Origin: Nitrospira sp. CR1.1
Lineage (GTDB): Bacteria; Nitrospirota; Nitrospiria; Nitrospirales; Nitrospiraceae
Assembly (NCBI GenBank): GCA_014055465.1
Contig: WIAF01000010.1
Location: 1-64,000 of the forward strand
Reading direction: 5' to 3'
Length of the DNA stretch: 64,000 bases
Shown: positions 1 through 10,863 of the stretch, in pieces
How the letters are laid out: every line of letters starts with the position of its first letter
How positions within the stretch are numbered: position 1 is the first letter of the stretch
The notes under the pieces: generated by a model
Seen by the model: the letters and a program-made list of their open reading frames with translations, nothing else
Told to the model about the DNA's origin: nothing
The model's database searches: none
Position numbers and translations under genes: made by a program

Positions 1-375
1 CACGCGGCGATCGGGATCGAAGGGGTTGTGCCCTATAGTTACGCGATGGAGGCGACCATGTTCATCGATCAGAATGGCGCCGTGTCCGGGCGTTTGACGT
101 TGACGAAGGATCTGTTGCTGACCCAACGGCTCATCCTCCAGGGCCGGCTTGAGACCAACGCTGCTGTACAGCGGGTCGAGAAATTCACCACAGGCTCGGG
201 CTTGAATAACCTCGAATTCGGGGTGCGGCTGCGCTATGAAATCCGGCGGGAATTTGCGCCTTATGTCGGCGTCTCACTCGAACGCAGCTTTGGCGAGACG
301 GCCACGTTGGTGCGCCAAGAGGGTGGTGATCCCAGCCAGGTGCGATTCGTTGTGGGTGTGCGGGCATGGTTCTAA
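1..375 (+). CDS. copB: Copper resistance protein B, outer membrane (C-terminal part)
   Basis: Reading frame 1 is open from the first base of the window to a TAA at 373-375, so the gene begins outside the window. About 124 residues are visible. They align almost residue for residue with the C-terminus of the complete CopB at 33875-34801, sharing segments such as FIDQNGAVS and RFVVGVRAWF. CopB/PcoB proteins are outer-membrane beta-barrels that work with the multicopper oxidase CopA in periplasmic copper resistance. The alternating short strands and terminal Trp-Phe fit a barrel whose last strand ends in an aromatic residue. By analogy with the second copy, a copA probably lies just to the left. 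Confidence 0.85.
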   Translation, partial: HAAIGIEGVVPYSYAMEATMFIDQNGAVSGRLTLTKDLLLTQRLILQGRLETNAAVQRVEKFTTGSGLNNLEFGVRLRYEIRREFAPYVGVSLERSFGETATLVRQEGGDPSQVRFVVGVRAWF

Positions 376-447
376 GACGTGGCTCGGAGCGCGACGCTGT
401 GCCGGTTTGGGGCACGCTGTCAATAACCGATGATAAGCTGGGAGTCC

Positions 448-624
448 ATGAAACACGACAAAGAAATGGATCGCGTGTGCGGGATGTGGATTGAGAAGAG
501 CACGGCGCCGCTCACCAGCGAGTATCACGGGGAGACCTATTACTTCTGCACGAAGGAGTGCAAGGAGCAATTCGACCAGAATCCTGAGCGGTACATGAAA
601 GGGTTCGAGGGCCGCAAACCCTGA
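448..624 (+). CDS. YHS domain protein
   Basis: This 58-residue protein carries a metal-type YHS/TRASH-like pattern: a Cys in DRVCGMWIE, then YYFCTKECKEQF about 25 residues later, and a conserved PERY near the end. YHS domains are small Cys-containing metal-binding modules often found with copper transporters or P-type ATPases. I chose the ATG at 448 because GGGAG lies just upstream; an in-frame ATG at 430 would add six residues. It lies between copB and a cytochrome gene cluster. A role in metal sensing or handover is inferred. Confidence 0.75.
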   Translation: MKHDKEMDRVCGMWIEKSTAPLTSEYHGETYYFCTKECKEQFDQNPERYMKGFEGRKP

Positions 625-663
625 AGCAATCGGCCTGTCGGACGTTGCCTGTGGGAAAATAGC

Positions 664-1374
664 ATGACACTCCGAAGACTGACGCTGCCCCTCAAAGTCC
701 TCGCGAGCGTCTTTCTGCTCACGATGGGCATCGCCTATCTCTTCGCTTTGACTTACCTCTATTTGATCGATGTGGAACCGCATACGAAGCATGGGATGGG
801 ACTCGTTGCGGCTGTGATCATGAAATATTACGGACAGCGGGATACGACGAAGCTCGAAGCCGCCCTGCGAGGCCCGATGGCCGAGTATCTCAGCGATGTG
901 CAGAGAAAACAGCTCATCCAGTGGATACGACAGGGCGCGGGCGAAGCCGATTTCGTGAAGATTCAGCCGATCCTCACGCAGGCGTGCGCGGAATGTCACA
1001 GTGCATCCGCTGGGACCGGGTTGCCGCCACTGACCTCCTATGCGGAAGCCTCCACCTACACTGAAGTGGACCTTGGCCAATCTATCAAGTCGCTGGTGCG
1101 GGCCTCCCATATTCATCTGTTCGGCATGAGCTTCATCTTTGTGCTGACAAGCCTCATCTTTGTCTTCAGTGAGATCCCCGCCTCCGTTCGGGCCCTTCTC
1201 GTGGCGATTCCCTTCCTCGCCATCTGGCTGGATATTGGGTCCTGGTGGTTTACCAAACATAACCCGATCTTTGCCTACATCGTGATCGGTGGAGGCGTGC
1301 TGATGGGACTATCCTTAGCATTGCAAATTGGGGTCTCGCTTTATGAGATGTGGTTCGCTCGGGAAAAAGCTTGA
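664..1374 (+). CDS. Membrane-anchored c-type cytochrome
   Basis: This is a 236-aa protein with one N-terminal membrane helix (about residues 12-34), a periplasmic segment, and three further hydrophobic helices in the C-terminal half (about 145-168, 173-192, 203-227). A single haem-binding CAECH motif is at residues 108-112. Polar HxxH-like positions near RASHIHLFG could contribute further metal or haem ligands. It starts a group of three cytochrome genes that follow one another on the same strand with short gaps, probably one operon. The electron donor and acceptor cannot be read from the sequence. Confidence 0.75.
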   Translation: MTLRRLTLPLKVLASVFLLTMGIAYLFALTYLYLIDVEPHTKHGMGLVAAVIMKYYGQRDTTKLEAALRGPMAEYLSDVQRKQLIQWIRQGAGEADFVKIQPILTQACAECHSASAGTGLPPLTSYAEASTYTEVDLGQSIKSLVRASHIHLFGMSFIFVLTSLIFVFSEIPASVRALLVAIPFLAIWLDIGSWWFTKHNPIFAYIVIGGGVLMGLSLALQIGVSLYEMWFAREKA

Positions 1375-1407
1375 TCCGCTGTTGTTCACACATGGGAGAA
1401 CAGACAA

Positions 1408-1875
1408 ATGGTAACCAAAGATCGTCGATCGACAACAAGGAACCGCGGTGTATTGCTCAGGACGTTGGTGGTCATCGGATTTCTGCTCTGTCTGGGCTGG
1501 GCTTTCGCGATGGCGGATGAGGGAGCTGAGGAGGCCATCCCACCGGAGTATGCCGGAAAAGTCATGCCAGCAGGAATGGGTGACGATTCCAAAGCACCTG
1601 GAGCAGGAAAGGAGATTTACGAGGGCAAGGTGAATCAGGAGGTCAACTGCGCCCGGTGTCATGGGAACGACGGCAAGCCGACCAAGTTGGGAAAGGGGGC
1701 TCCGGATCTTTCGGATCCAGCGATGAGCAAGAAGCATTCAGATACGAGGTGGTTCTGGCGCATCTCCGAAAAGAAGTCCGGCTCGAAGATGCCTGGATAC
1801 AAGGACAAGTTAAGTGAAGAGCAGCGGTGGCAGGTGATCGCATATCTGCGCATCTTGGCCCAGTCGGGCAGGTAG
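1408..1875 (+). CDS. Class I c-type cytochrome
   Basis: This is a 155-aa secreted protein with an N-terminal hydrophobic signal or anchor (about residues 15-36) and one haem motif, CARCH, at residues 81-85. The downstream KMPGYKDKLSEEQ stretch supplies the likely axial Met, and WQVIAYLRIL forms the C-terminal helix typical of cytochrome c domains. It is the middle gene of the 664-3111 cytochrome group, 33 bp after the membrane cytochrome and 24 bp before the next gene. It probably shuttles electrons in the periplasm. Confidence 0.85.
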   Translation: MVTKDRRSTTRNRGVLLRTLVVIGFLLCLGWAFAMADEGAEEAIPPEYAGKVMPAGMGDDSKAPGAGKEIYEGKVNQEVNCARCHGNDGKPTKLGKGAPDLSDPAMSKKHSDTRWFWRISEKKSGSKMPGYKDKLSEEQRWQVIAYLRILAQSGR

Positions 1876-1899
1876 GACCGCTTTGGAAAGGGAGCGAGC

Positions 1900-3111
1900 A
1901 TGAAGAAACCACTGCTACCGGTGACCATTGTACTAATGCTCGTGGTGTTGGCCGCCGTGGTGCTGTCGTCCGCTCGGCGGGCGTCGGCTATTCCCGTCTT
2001 CTCACGGGAACATGGGCTGAAATGTAGTGATTGCCATGCGCCGTTTCCATTGCTGAATGAGTTCGGGATGGAATTCAAGCAACGAGGATTTCGATTGCCG
2101 GGCGAGAATGGCAAGTATCCGTGGGAGCTGAAGAGTCTGCCCCTCTCCGTGATCGGCTCCATGCAGTATCTCAACGCGCATGAGGACGATCCCGTGACCA
2201 AAGCGCGGCGGTCTACGATCAGCAAGGCGGAGATCGAGGAAATCGAGCTCATGGCGGCCGGGACCGTTGCGCCGAAGATCGGGTTTCTCGCCGAATTTGC
2301 GCAGGAGGTGGCGGAAGGGGGAGCATTTGGGAACGAGCAGGTCTGGATGCAATTCAGCGACGTTTTGCCCGCCAGTGTGCTGAACGTACGTGCGGGCAAG
2401 ATGCTGAACGAACAGTACTATCTGTCGCAGAAACGGCGGTTGCTCTTCCAACGGTACTTGGCGCCGGTGACGTTCAACGTGACCGGTGCTGAGCTGAACG
2501 GTTTTTGGTCCGGCCTGCGGTACGCCGCCGGCGTCGTCAATGACGAGCGAGAGGAAGGGGTGAACACCCCGGCGGTCAACCTGGACAAGAAATTCCAAGG
2601 GTTCTACGCTTGGGGAAACTACACCTTGTGGGACCACATCGTCGGCATCAGGTATATCAACACGAAAGCCAATTCCGACCAGCCCTCCCCGATCATTGAT
2701 GGCCGGACTCGGCAGCAGTTGGACGCAACACTGAATCTCCGTTTTGGTAGAGGCCAGGTCTTACTCGGCTACTACTACAACTGGGCTATTGGGGGAATCT
2801 ATAAACAGGACCGGCGCAACTACCTCGTCGAGGGCATCCTGGAAGTGCTCCCTGAGAAACTCTTCCTGGACGCTCGCTACGAGATGCAGGATACTGGGCT
2901 GGTGTTCGGCAGTCCCAACAATCCCGTGAAGGCCAACGGAACCATGGTGACTGCGCACGCCTCCTATTATGTGACGGAAAACGTGCGGGCAGTACTTGAG
3001 TTTACTAAGGTGAGCGGCGAAGGACTGGACGTCCAGCGGATCGGGGAACCCAACACCGTCGCGGCAAGTAGCCAAGAGCGTTACCTGGTCGGCATTCATT
3101 TCGCCTTCTAG
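1900..3111 (+). CDS. Outer-membrane porin-like protein with N-terminal haem motif
   Basis: The 403-aa product has a signal peptide (about residues 1-30 ending ASA) and then a CSDCH haem motif at residues 42-46 followed by APFPLLNEFG. The remaining about 330 residues look like beta-barrel strands: alternating aromatic and polar residues, many Tyr/Arg/Asn, and an end in HFAF. This architecture (short haem domain fused to a barrel) suggests an outer-membrane electron conduit or porin-cytochrome. It closes the cytochrome operon. The ATG at 1900 follows GGGAGCGAGC. No further haem motif is visible, so long-range electron transfer would need partners. Confidence 0.7.
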   Translation: MKKPLLPVTIVLMLVVLAAVVLSSARRASAIPVFSREHGLKCSDCHAPFPLLNEFGMEFKQRGFRLPGENGKYPWELKSLPLSVIGSMQYLNAHEDDPVTKARRSTISKAEIEEIELMAAGTVAPKIGFLAEFAQEVAEGGAFGNEQVWMQFSDVLPASVLNVRAGKMLNEQYYLSQKRRLLFQRYLAPVTFNVTGAELNGFWSGLRYAAGVVNDEREEGVNTPAVNLDKKFQGFYAWGNYTLWDHIVGIRYINTKANSDQPSPIIDGRTRQQLDATLNLRFGRGQVLLGYYYNWAIGGIYKQDRRNYLVEGILEVLPEKLFLDARYEMQDTGLVFGSPNNPVKANGTMVTAHASYYVTENVRAVLEFTKVSGEGLDVQRIGEPNTVAASSQERYLVGIHFAF

Positions 3112-3328
3112 CGCCCGACGACCATGCGGGTACCACATCGAAGGCAGTGGTATGCCCGACGTGGGGCAAAAGTGTTTGGCCAATGGTGCCGCTTCTGCAT
3201 CGATCCGTGGTGAGGGCCGCAGGCCTCTAATGCTGTAGACGCATCCACCAGTGAGCATGCAATCACGGCGGGATATCGACGGTGCTGAACAGCTGGCGAG
3301 CCCTCTCTTATAAGCGCTGGAGGTTTCA

Positions 3329-5389
3329 ATGGACCCTATGACACATCATGATCACGGACAGATGTCCGACCCTCACGCGGGCCACCAGATGTCGCGCGAC
3401 CATTCGAACCACGACCGCCACGCGGGCCATTCCGTGGCGATGTTTCGCGATAAATTTTGGTTGAGTTTCACCCTCACCATTCCTACCGTCTTCTGGTCGG
3501 CTGAAGTCCAGCAGTGGCTGGGTTACACGGCGCCCTCCTTCGCTGGCTCTAGATTTATTCCCGCCATCTTCGGCACCGCCGTGTTCCTGTATGGCGGCCT
3601 CGTGTTCGTGCGGGGGGCCCAGGGCGAGCTGGCCGACCGCAAGCCGGGCATGATGACGCTCATCAGCTTGGCCATCATCGTCGCGTTCGGGACATCGCTG
3701 GCTGCGACACTCGGCCTTTTCGCGATCGAAGTGTGGTGGGAACTCACCTCATTGATCACGATTATGGTGTTGGGCCACTGGCTCGAAATGCGAGCCATTG
3801 CGCAAGCTCGCGGCGCGGTCACAGCCCTCGCCGCGTTGTTGCCGGATACGGCTGAGCGGGTCACCGGCGCAGAAATCCACACGGTTCCATTATCGGAATT
3901 GCACCTGGATGACGTGGTCCTGGTCCGGCCGGGAAGCCGCGTTCCGGCGGATGGCGTCGTCGTCGAGGGCGCCGCCGATGTGGATGAGTCGATGATTACG
4001 GGCGAGTCGAAATTGATTTCGAAGGGGCCAGGTGCGAACGTGATCGCGGGGACGGTAGCCGGTGGTGGGAGCCTTCGGGTCCGCCTCACCGCCGTCGGCG
4101 AGCAGACCGCCCTCTCCGGCATCATGCGGCTGGTGGCCGCCGCCCAAGCGTCGAGCTCTCACACGCAAGCCCTGGCCGACCGTGCCGCCGCCATCCTGTT
4201 CTACGTGGCTATTGCTTCCGGCGTGATCACATTCGTGGTCTGGTGGTTGATGGGTGACACGCAACATGCCTTACTCAGAACAGCCACCGTCCTCATCATT
4301 GCCTGCCCCCACGCATTGGGGCTGGCGATTCCGTTGGTGATCGCCATCTCCACCTCACTCGGGGCGCGGAATGGCCTCCTCGTGAAGGATAGACTGGCCC
4401 TCGAACGGGCCCGCCTGTTGGACATGGTGATCTTCGATAAGACCGGCACGCTCACGCGCGGTGCGCCCGCAGTCACCAGCATCGCGGCTGCGCCTGGGAC
4501 GTCGGAGTTCGACTTGCTTGCGGTAGCCGCTGCGGTCGAGGCCAATTCCGAGCATCCGTTGGCCAAGGCCATTGTCGAAGAAGCCAAACGTCGGGGTGCG
4601 CGCCAAATGCAAGCGGCCGCCTTCGAAGCGCTGGCAGGACGAGGGGCACGGGCAATGGTGGACGGCAAGAGCATGGCCGTCGGCGGACCGCGCCTGTTGG
4701 CCGAGGCCAAGGTTGTGGTGCCTCCAGAAGTTGAGAAGGTGACGAGTGCCTGGGCGTCGGAAGGAAGGACCGTCCTGTATGTGATCGCGGAAGGACGACT
4801 GCTCGGAGCGCTTGCTGTAGAAGACGAGATCCGGCCCGAGTCGCTTGAAGCTGTCACCGACCTGCATCGGCTCGGTATCCGAGTTGCCATGATCACGGGA
4901 GATGCGAAACCCGTGGCAGAGTCCGTCGCCCGGCGCCTCGGGATCGATGAGGTCGCAGCTGAGGTGCTTCCCGGCGACAAGGCCGCGGCTGTCAAGCGGT
5001 TTCAGGCAGGCGGCAAGCGGGTCGCCATGGTGGGAGACGGCGTGAACGATGCCCCGGCATTGGCCACCGCCGATGTCGGTATTGCGATTGGCGCGGGAAC
5101 CGATGTTGCCATCGAATCCGCTGGCATCGTGCTCGTGCGTAGCGATCCGCGTGACGTGGTGGGAGCCATTGAGCTCTCCCGTGCGACCTACCGGAAGATG
5201 ATTCAAAACCTTGTGTGGGCGACCGCGTACAACCTGGTTGCCATCCCGGTCGCCGGGGGCCTGTTCGTCCGCTGGGGATTCGATCTTCCCATGAGCGTGG
5301 GGGCCGTCGCGATGAGCGCGTCCACCATCATTGTGGCACTCAATGCGCAGTTGCTGCGCTACCCGAGTCTCAGGCGTCAAACCACTTGA
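3329..5389 (+). CDS. P1B-type copper-transporting ATPase, CPH (CopB) class
   Basis: The 686-aa pump has a His/Met-rich N-terminus (HHDHG, HAGHQM, HDRHAGHS within the first 40 residues) instead of a CxxC domain. The membrane metal motif is CPH at residues 326-328 (IIACPHALGL). The phosphorylation site DKTGTLT begins at D370, the phosphatase motif is TGES, and the hinge is GDGVNDAPAL. CPH together with a His-rich N-terminus is the signature of the P1B-3/CopB group, which exports copper (Cu+/Cu2+) or silver from the cytoplasm. It sits alone after a 217-bp gap from the cytochrome operon. Confidence 0.93.
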   Translation: MDPMTHHDHGQMSDPHAGHQMSRDHSNHDRHAGHSVAMFRDKFWLSFTLTIPTVFWSAEVQQWLGYTAPSFAGSRFIPAIFGTAVFLYGGLVFVRGAQGELADRKPGMMTLISLAIIVAFGTSLAATLGLFAIEVWWELTSLITIMVLGHWLEMRAIAQARGAVTALAALLPDTAERVTGAEIHTVPLSELHLDDVVLVRPGSRVPADGVVVEGAADVDESMITGESKLISKGPGANVIAGTVAGGGSLRVRLTAVGEQTALSGIMRLVAAAQASSSHTQALADRAAAILFYVAIASGVITFVVWWLMGDTQHALLRTATVLIIACPHALGLAIPLVIAISTSLGARNGLLVKDRLALERARLLDMVIFDKTGTLTRGAPAVTSIAAAPGTSEFDLLAVAAAVEANSEHPLAKAIVEEAKRRGARQMQAAAFEALAGRGARAMVDGKSMAVGGPRLLAEAKVVVPPEVEKVTSAWASEGRTVLYVIAEGRLLGALAVEDEIRPESLEAVTDLHRLGIRVAMITGDAKPVAESVARRLGIDEVAAEVLPGDKAAAVKRFQAGGKRVAMVGDGVNDAPALATADVGIAIGAGTDVAIESAGIVLVRSDPRDVVGAIELSRATYRKMIQNLVWATAYNLVAIPVAGGLFVRWGFDLPMSVGAVAMSASTIIVALNAQLLRYPSLRRQTT

Positions 5390-5714
5390 ATCAACGGCGT
5401 CGGGAGGGGGAGGTACGGAGCGGCCTAGAACGGATTGTCAGTAAAAGCCTGTCGCGCGAGTTATGACAGCACGCAGTATCCTTCTTGTAATGGTGTAGAG
5501 CCTGCGTAAACACAGACCTCCTATGTGGGCCTTGGCTAATCTGTCCTCCTAACGGACGGATTGCGCCGCGGAGGCCAACAGCGGGAAGGGGAGATGCTTG
5601 TTTTGTGGGCTCAGCTATTAAGTCTTTACCAATAGTGGCTTCAAGTTCCGCAGCACTGTCGTGGTCTTCATTTTGCACTTCGACTTCTGATAATTTTAAC
5701 AAGGAGGCTCTCTC
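5390..5714 (+). other. Intergenic stretch, no gene seen
   Basis: About 325 bases between the ATPase and the decayed copper-storage gene. I see no convincing reading frame, tRNA or terminator hairpin. The last 30 bases become AT-richer and carry an AAGGAGG ribosome-binding site that belongs to the pseudogene that follows. Confidence 0.5.
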
Positions 5715-6083
5715 ATGCATCAGGATCAGCGGCGTTAAATCAGGACGCCAAGAAGTGAATCGCCGCGTGTGTCGCATGCGCACAGATCTGCAACGAGTGC
5801 AGTGATGACATGATTGGGTTGCCGGCGGATAAAATCGCGATGATGCAGCGCTGTATCCGATTGTGCAGGGACTGCGCGGCAATGTGTTTGCAATCCGCCG
5901 CATTAATGACCAGTGCGTCGGAGCTCTCTCAGCGGATGTGCCAGTTCTGCGCCGAAGCTTGCGATATATGTGCTGAGGAACGCGAACGGCATGCTAAACA
6001 TCATGACTTATGCGGACCCTGCTCAAGAGTCCCGGCGGTGCGCGGGAGCGTGCAGAACAATGAGTTCGGTCCACGCCGCCTGA
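5715..6083 (+). pseudogene. Four-helix-bundle copper-binding protein (Csp/DUF326-like), frameshifted
   Basis: A strong ribosome-binding site (AAGGAGG) precedes ATG 5715, but that frame stops after seven codons (MHQDQRR). A second frame, open from the stop at 5756, reads CVACAQICNEC, then RCIRLCRDCAAMCLQSAALM and CQFCAEACDICAEE. This regular Cys spacing is that of Csp-type proteins, which bind many Cu(I) ions. Near 6012 the Cys pattern moves to another frame (RRCAGACRTM, stop at 6081-6083). At least two frameshifts therefore separate recognisable pieces. The downstream part of the middle frame (to 6295) has no family-like sequence. It was probably a copper store that has been lost, unless the indels are assembly errors. 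Confidence 0.65.
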
Positions 6084-6334
6084 CTGGTCGCCCTTGTTTG
6101 CTCAAAGTGTCCCGTTGGGGCTGCGCCTTACGGACTGCCCCAGCGGTCCCACCCGGACACAAACGACAACCATCTAGCCTTCCTTTCAGAATGAGTACTG
6201 GATACCGAAAGGGTGACGCGCGTTTGTGGAAAGTCGTCAGACGCCGGTCACCCAGGCGGGCTTCTACTGGTCGCTGCAGGAATCGCAGCCGATAGATGAA
6301 GAGATGGCCCTGCGGAGCGAGCTGCAGCAGAACG

Positions 6335-7783
6335 ATGTTGAATCACCCGTTCGTGCAATATCTTGTCGCAATATTGTGCAGTGCCGGGGCGCTGCTCGCC
6401 GGCACCGCCCTGCATGCCACGTGGCCGGACTGGCGTTGGCAGCATGAGCCGCTGCATTCTACGATAGAGGCCGTGGGAGGTCTCGTCGCCATTGCGATGG
6501 CGATGGTGTTGCTCCACACACACGACAAATGCACCGCTGGCAAATATTGCGCGCTTGCCGCAGGATTACTCGGCATGGGAATTTTTGATGAGTTTCATGC
6601 GATGGCACGACCAGGCAACGGATTCGTTCTATTTCGGAACATGGCCAGCTTGGCCGGTGGGATGGGCTTTCTGCTGGTCTGGAGAGCGCATACCCCAGCT
6701 GGTACATTTGAGCTGCGCTGGCTTCCGTGGGTGATCGCGACCGGTTCATTGTCGGTCGGAATGTGGTTCCTGGTGTTCCCTCAATACATACCTGAGATGG
6801 TGCGGAATGGCGAGCTGACTCCGACAGCGGTCGCCCCGCAAAGCATCGCGTGTGTGTTGTTTCTGCTCGCGGCTGCGCGCTTTCTGTGGGACTTCCGCCG
6901 TTCAGAGAGGTCAGAAGATGCATTGTTCGCGAGCCTCGCTCTCCTCTTCGGTCTGGCCGAGTTTTTTTTCATGTATTCGATTCCCTGGGACAATCGCTGG
7001 TGGTTCTGGCATTCTATACGCCTGATGGCCTGTCTACTTGCCTTGGCATACATTGGCCGAAGCTATTTTCAGGTGACCCTCGACTTACAGTCATCCCTCG
7101 CACAAAACATCCGCGGCAAAGAAACGCTAAGTCAGAGCGAGGGCCAGATCCGCCACATACTCAATGAACGCGAGCGCATGGCTCAAGACCTGCATGACAG
7201 CACCATTCAGTCCCTCTTCGCGATCAGCCTCAACCTCGAACGGTGCCAACGTCTGGTATCTACCATCCACCAAGATGTTGGCATGCAGTTGGGCACAGCC
7301 GTGGCGGGCCTAAAGGCGGTTATCCGGGACCTGCGGGGGTACATTGGCGGTTTGGAGTCTACGATCCCTAACGGACCCACATTCGAAGCGGCGCTGACTT
7401 CATTAGTCAACGACATGAACCATTCATCCCAGCTTCATTTCCGATTGCACGTGAGCCCCGAGGCTGCAGACCGATTGACTCCGGAGCAGGCGGCGCAGCT
7501 CCTCCCTATTGCCCGCGAAGCCATGAGTAACAGTCTCCGTCACGCCGCCGCTCACACGACCATCCTCACGCTTCAACTGTACGACGGAGTGGTCCCCCTG
7601 ATGGTGGATGATGATGGAGTCGGATTCAATGCCGGCACGGTTCACAGGCATGGTCACGGACTGAAGAATATGGAGAAACGCGCCAGGACGCTGGGTGGCC
7701 GCTTTGAAGTCACGTCAGATCCAGGCCATGGAACACGGATAGTCTGTGATCTCCCTCAGGAGCGTAATGAAGCCGCCAGCTGA
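6335..7783 (+). CDS. Membrane sensor histidine kinase, NarX/HisKA_3 type
   Basis: The N-terminal half is a membrane sensor with about seven hydrophobic helices. It is followed by a HisKA_3 dimerisation domain with the phospho-acceptor His in ERMAQDLHDST (His 287 from this start) and an HATPase domain with DDDGVGFN and GHGLKNMEKRA. The product is about 482 aa; an in-frame ATG at 6296 would add 13 residues and neither start has a strong ribosome-binding site. The stop overlaps the response-regulator start by 17 bp, so the two are co-translated partners. The signal is unknown. The His/Cys near the second helix (LLHTHDKC) could sense metal, which fits the surrounding island. Confidence 0.85.
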   Translation: MLNHPFVQYLVAILCSAGALLAGTALHATWPDWRWQHEPLHSTIEAVGGLVAIAMAMVLLHTHDKCTAGKYCALAAGLLGMGIFDEFHAMARPGNGFVLFRNMASLAGGMGFLLVWRAHTPAGTFELRWLPWVIATGSLSVGMWFLVFPQYIPEMVRNGELTPTAVAPQSIACVLFLLAAARFLWDFRRSERSEDALFASLALLFGLAEFFFMYSIPWDNRWWFWHSIRLMACLLALAYIGRSYFQVTLDLQSSLAQNIRGKETLSQSEGQIRHILNERERMAQDLHDSTIQSLFAISLNLERCQRLVSTIHQDVGMQLGTAVAGLKAVIRDLRGYIGGLESTIPNGPTFEAALTSLVNDMNHSSQLHFRLHVSPEAADRLTPEQAAQLLPIAREAMSNSLRHAAAHTTILTLQLYDGVVPLMVDDDGVGFNAGTVHRHGHGLKNMEKRARTLGGRFEVTSDPGHGTRIVCDLPQERNEAAS

Positions 7784-8432
7784 AACGAAACGAATTCGGC
7801 TCTTGCTCGTGGACGATCACGAAGTCCTTCGTATTGGCCTGCGGACCTTGTTCACCGAAGCCGGAGCATTTCAGGTCGTCGGCGAAGCCGGCACGATGGC
7901 CACTGCTGTGGCTGAAGCCGCGAGACTGAAGCCGGAGGTCGTCCTGATGGACGTCAGGCTTCCGGATGGGAGCGGGATCGACGCATGCCGTACGATTCGT
8001 GCCGATCACGAGGGCACGAGGGTACTGTTCCTGACCTCCTTCGCGGATGATGACGCCGTGCTCGCCACGATATTGGCCGGGGCCAATGGTTTTCTCCTAA
8101 AAGAGGTGAGTAGCGAGCAGTTGATCCAAGCCGTCAAGACGGTGGCGTCTGGACGGTCTATCCTGGATTCGGCTGTTACCCAGCGGGTGCTCGCCAAGGT
8201 GCGCTCCGTGTCCAGCGCAGCACAGCACGAGACACGCGACCCCTTATCACCGCAGGAAGAACGGGTATTGGCCTTAGTCGCGGAAGGCAAGACCAATAAA
8301 GAGATCGCTCTGTCATTGAATTTGAGCGACAAAACCGTCGGGCACTACCTCGAAAATATCTTCCAGAAACTGCAGGTCACTCGTCGCGCGCAGGCAGCCG
8401 TGTATTTCACCCAGCAACAGTCGAAGCAGTAG
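7767..8432 (+). CDS. NarL/LuxR-family response regulator
   Basis: This 221-aa regulator has a receiver domain with the acidic pair VDD near the N-terminus, the phospho-acceptor Asp 62 in VLMDVRLPDG and a conserved Lys in FLLKEV. A LuxR-type helix-turn-helix follows (LSPQEERVL to KTVGHYLENIF). The ATG at 7767 is preferred over the upstream in-frame codon at 7746 because AGGAGCG precedes it. It is the partner of the overlapping histidine kinase. A hairpin and repeated TTCCCCT motifs lie immediately downstream, before the DsrE gene, and could include its target. Confidence 0.92.
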   Translation: MKPPAETKRIRLLLVDDHEVLRIGLRTLFTEAGAFQVVGEAGTMATAVAEAARLKPEVVLMDVRLPDGSGIDACRTIRADHEGTRVLFLTSFADDDAVLATILAGANGFLLKEVSSEQLIQAVKTVASGRSILDSAVTQRVLAKVRSVSSAAQHETRDPLSPQEERVLALVAEGKTNKEIALSLNLSDKTVGHYLENIFQKLQVTRRAQAAVYFTQQQSKQ

Positions 8433-8436
8433 GGGC

Positions 8437-8464
8437 ATCTTCCCCTGCCGAGTAGGGGGAAGAT
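8437..8464 (+). terminator. Hairpin after the response regulator
   Basis: Five bases after the response-regulator stop, ATCTTCCCCT (8437-8446) can pair with AGGGGGAAGAT (8454-8464) with one bulged G. The T-run afterwards is weak, so this may be a terminator or a protein-binding palindrome. A third TTCCCCT copy occurs near 8484. Confidence 0.45.
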
Positions 8465-8569
8465 TGTTCCATTATGGAAGCGTCTTCCCCTATCCGCCCA
8501 TCTGCATGCGCCGTACGATACGCGCACGAGCTCGATTTACATCGCGCTAATCATACTAAGGAGGTTGTC

Positions 8570-10307
<1,738 letters not shown>

Positions 10308-10393
10308 CATCAAAGACAGTTGCTTCCCCCCGAACACTAGACCATTCGCTTGGAAGTGCCACTGTGCTGAGTGGGCCTCAGGGGAGGGGGGCC

Positions 10394-10640
10394 ATGACCC
10401 GGAAACGGCACACGGAGGAACAGATCATTGCCGCTCAAGGATGCCTAAGCGGGCATGGGGGCCCAGAGCTCTGTCGCAAGCACGGGATCTCGGACGCCAC
10501 GTGCTATAAGTGGCGGGCGAAACATGCGGGCCTGGAAGTCATCGATGTGAAGAAACTCTGCCAGCTCGAAGACGAAAACCGGCGGTTGAAGCAGAGGGTG
10601 GCGGAGCAGGCGCTGGACATCCAAGCGCTGCTTGTGGGAG
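10394..10640 (+). pseudogene. IS3-family OrfA remnant
   Basis: The frame starting MTRKRHTEEQIIAA carries an OrfA helix-turn-helix (LCRKHGISDATCYKWRAKHAG) and the leucine-zipper start (LCQLEDENRRLKQRVAEQALDIQALL). That is the normal end of OrfA, but the sequence then loses similarity. The end of the matching OrfB is found 1.6 kb downstream at 12225-12497, with an IS110 in between. Confidence 0.75.
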
Positions 10641-10722
10641 ACCGTGATCCTCGACAACGTACTATAGGCGGAAAGCAAGCACGCCGTGCGGACAGATCTC
10701 TCCTGTGCCGTCGGAACGGCCA

Positions 10723-10734
10723 CTCTGCACGAAT
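10723..10734 (+). repeat. 12-bp direct repeat flanking the second IS110 (copy 1)
   Basis: CTCTGCACGAAT occurs here and again at 12199-12210. The second IS110 transposase (10864-12150) lies between the copies, and IS3 relic pieces lie outside them. The repeat may mark the IS110 insertion boundary, although IS110 elements usually share only a short core at their ends. Confidence 0.4.
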
Positions 10735-10863
10735 CGGCCCACACCCCCCAATGGTCTTCCACGGTTTGTGAGGCACTGCTCACCATAGTGATACAAGGTC
10801 CTCGTTCAGGCCTTGACCGTACTTCACACAGCAGGCAGCCCCAGTGGAAGCTCCGAGCATTAT

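Noticed and set aside
274-1260. Long minus-strand frame of 328 codons
   Set aside because: It lies opposite YHS and cytochrome genes with recognisable motifs and has no family-like sequence.
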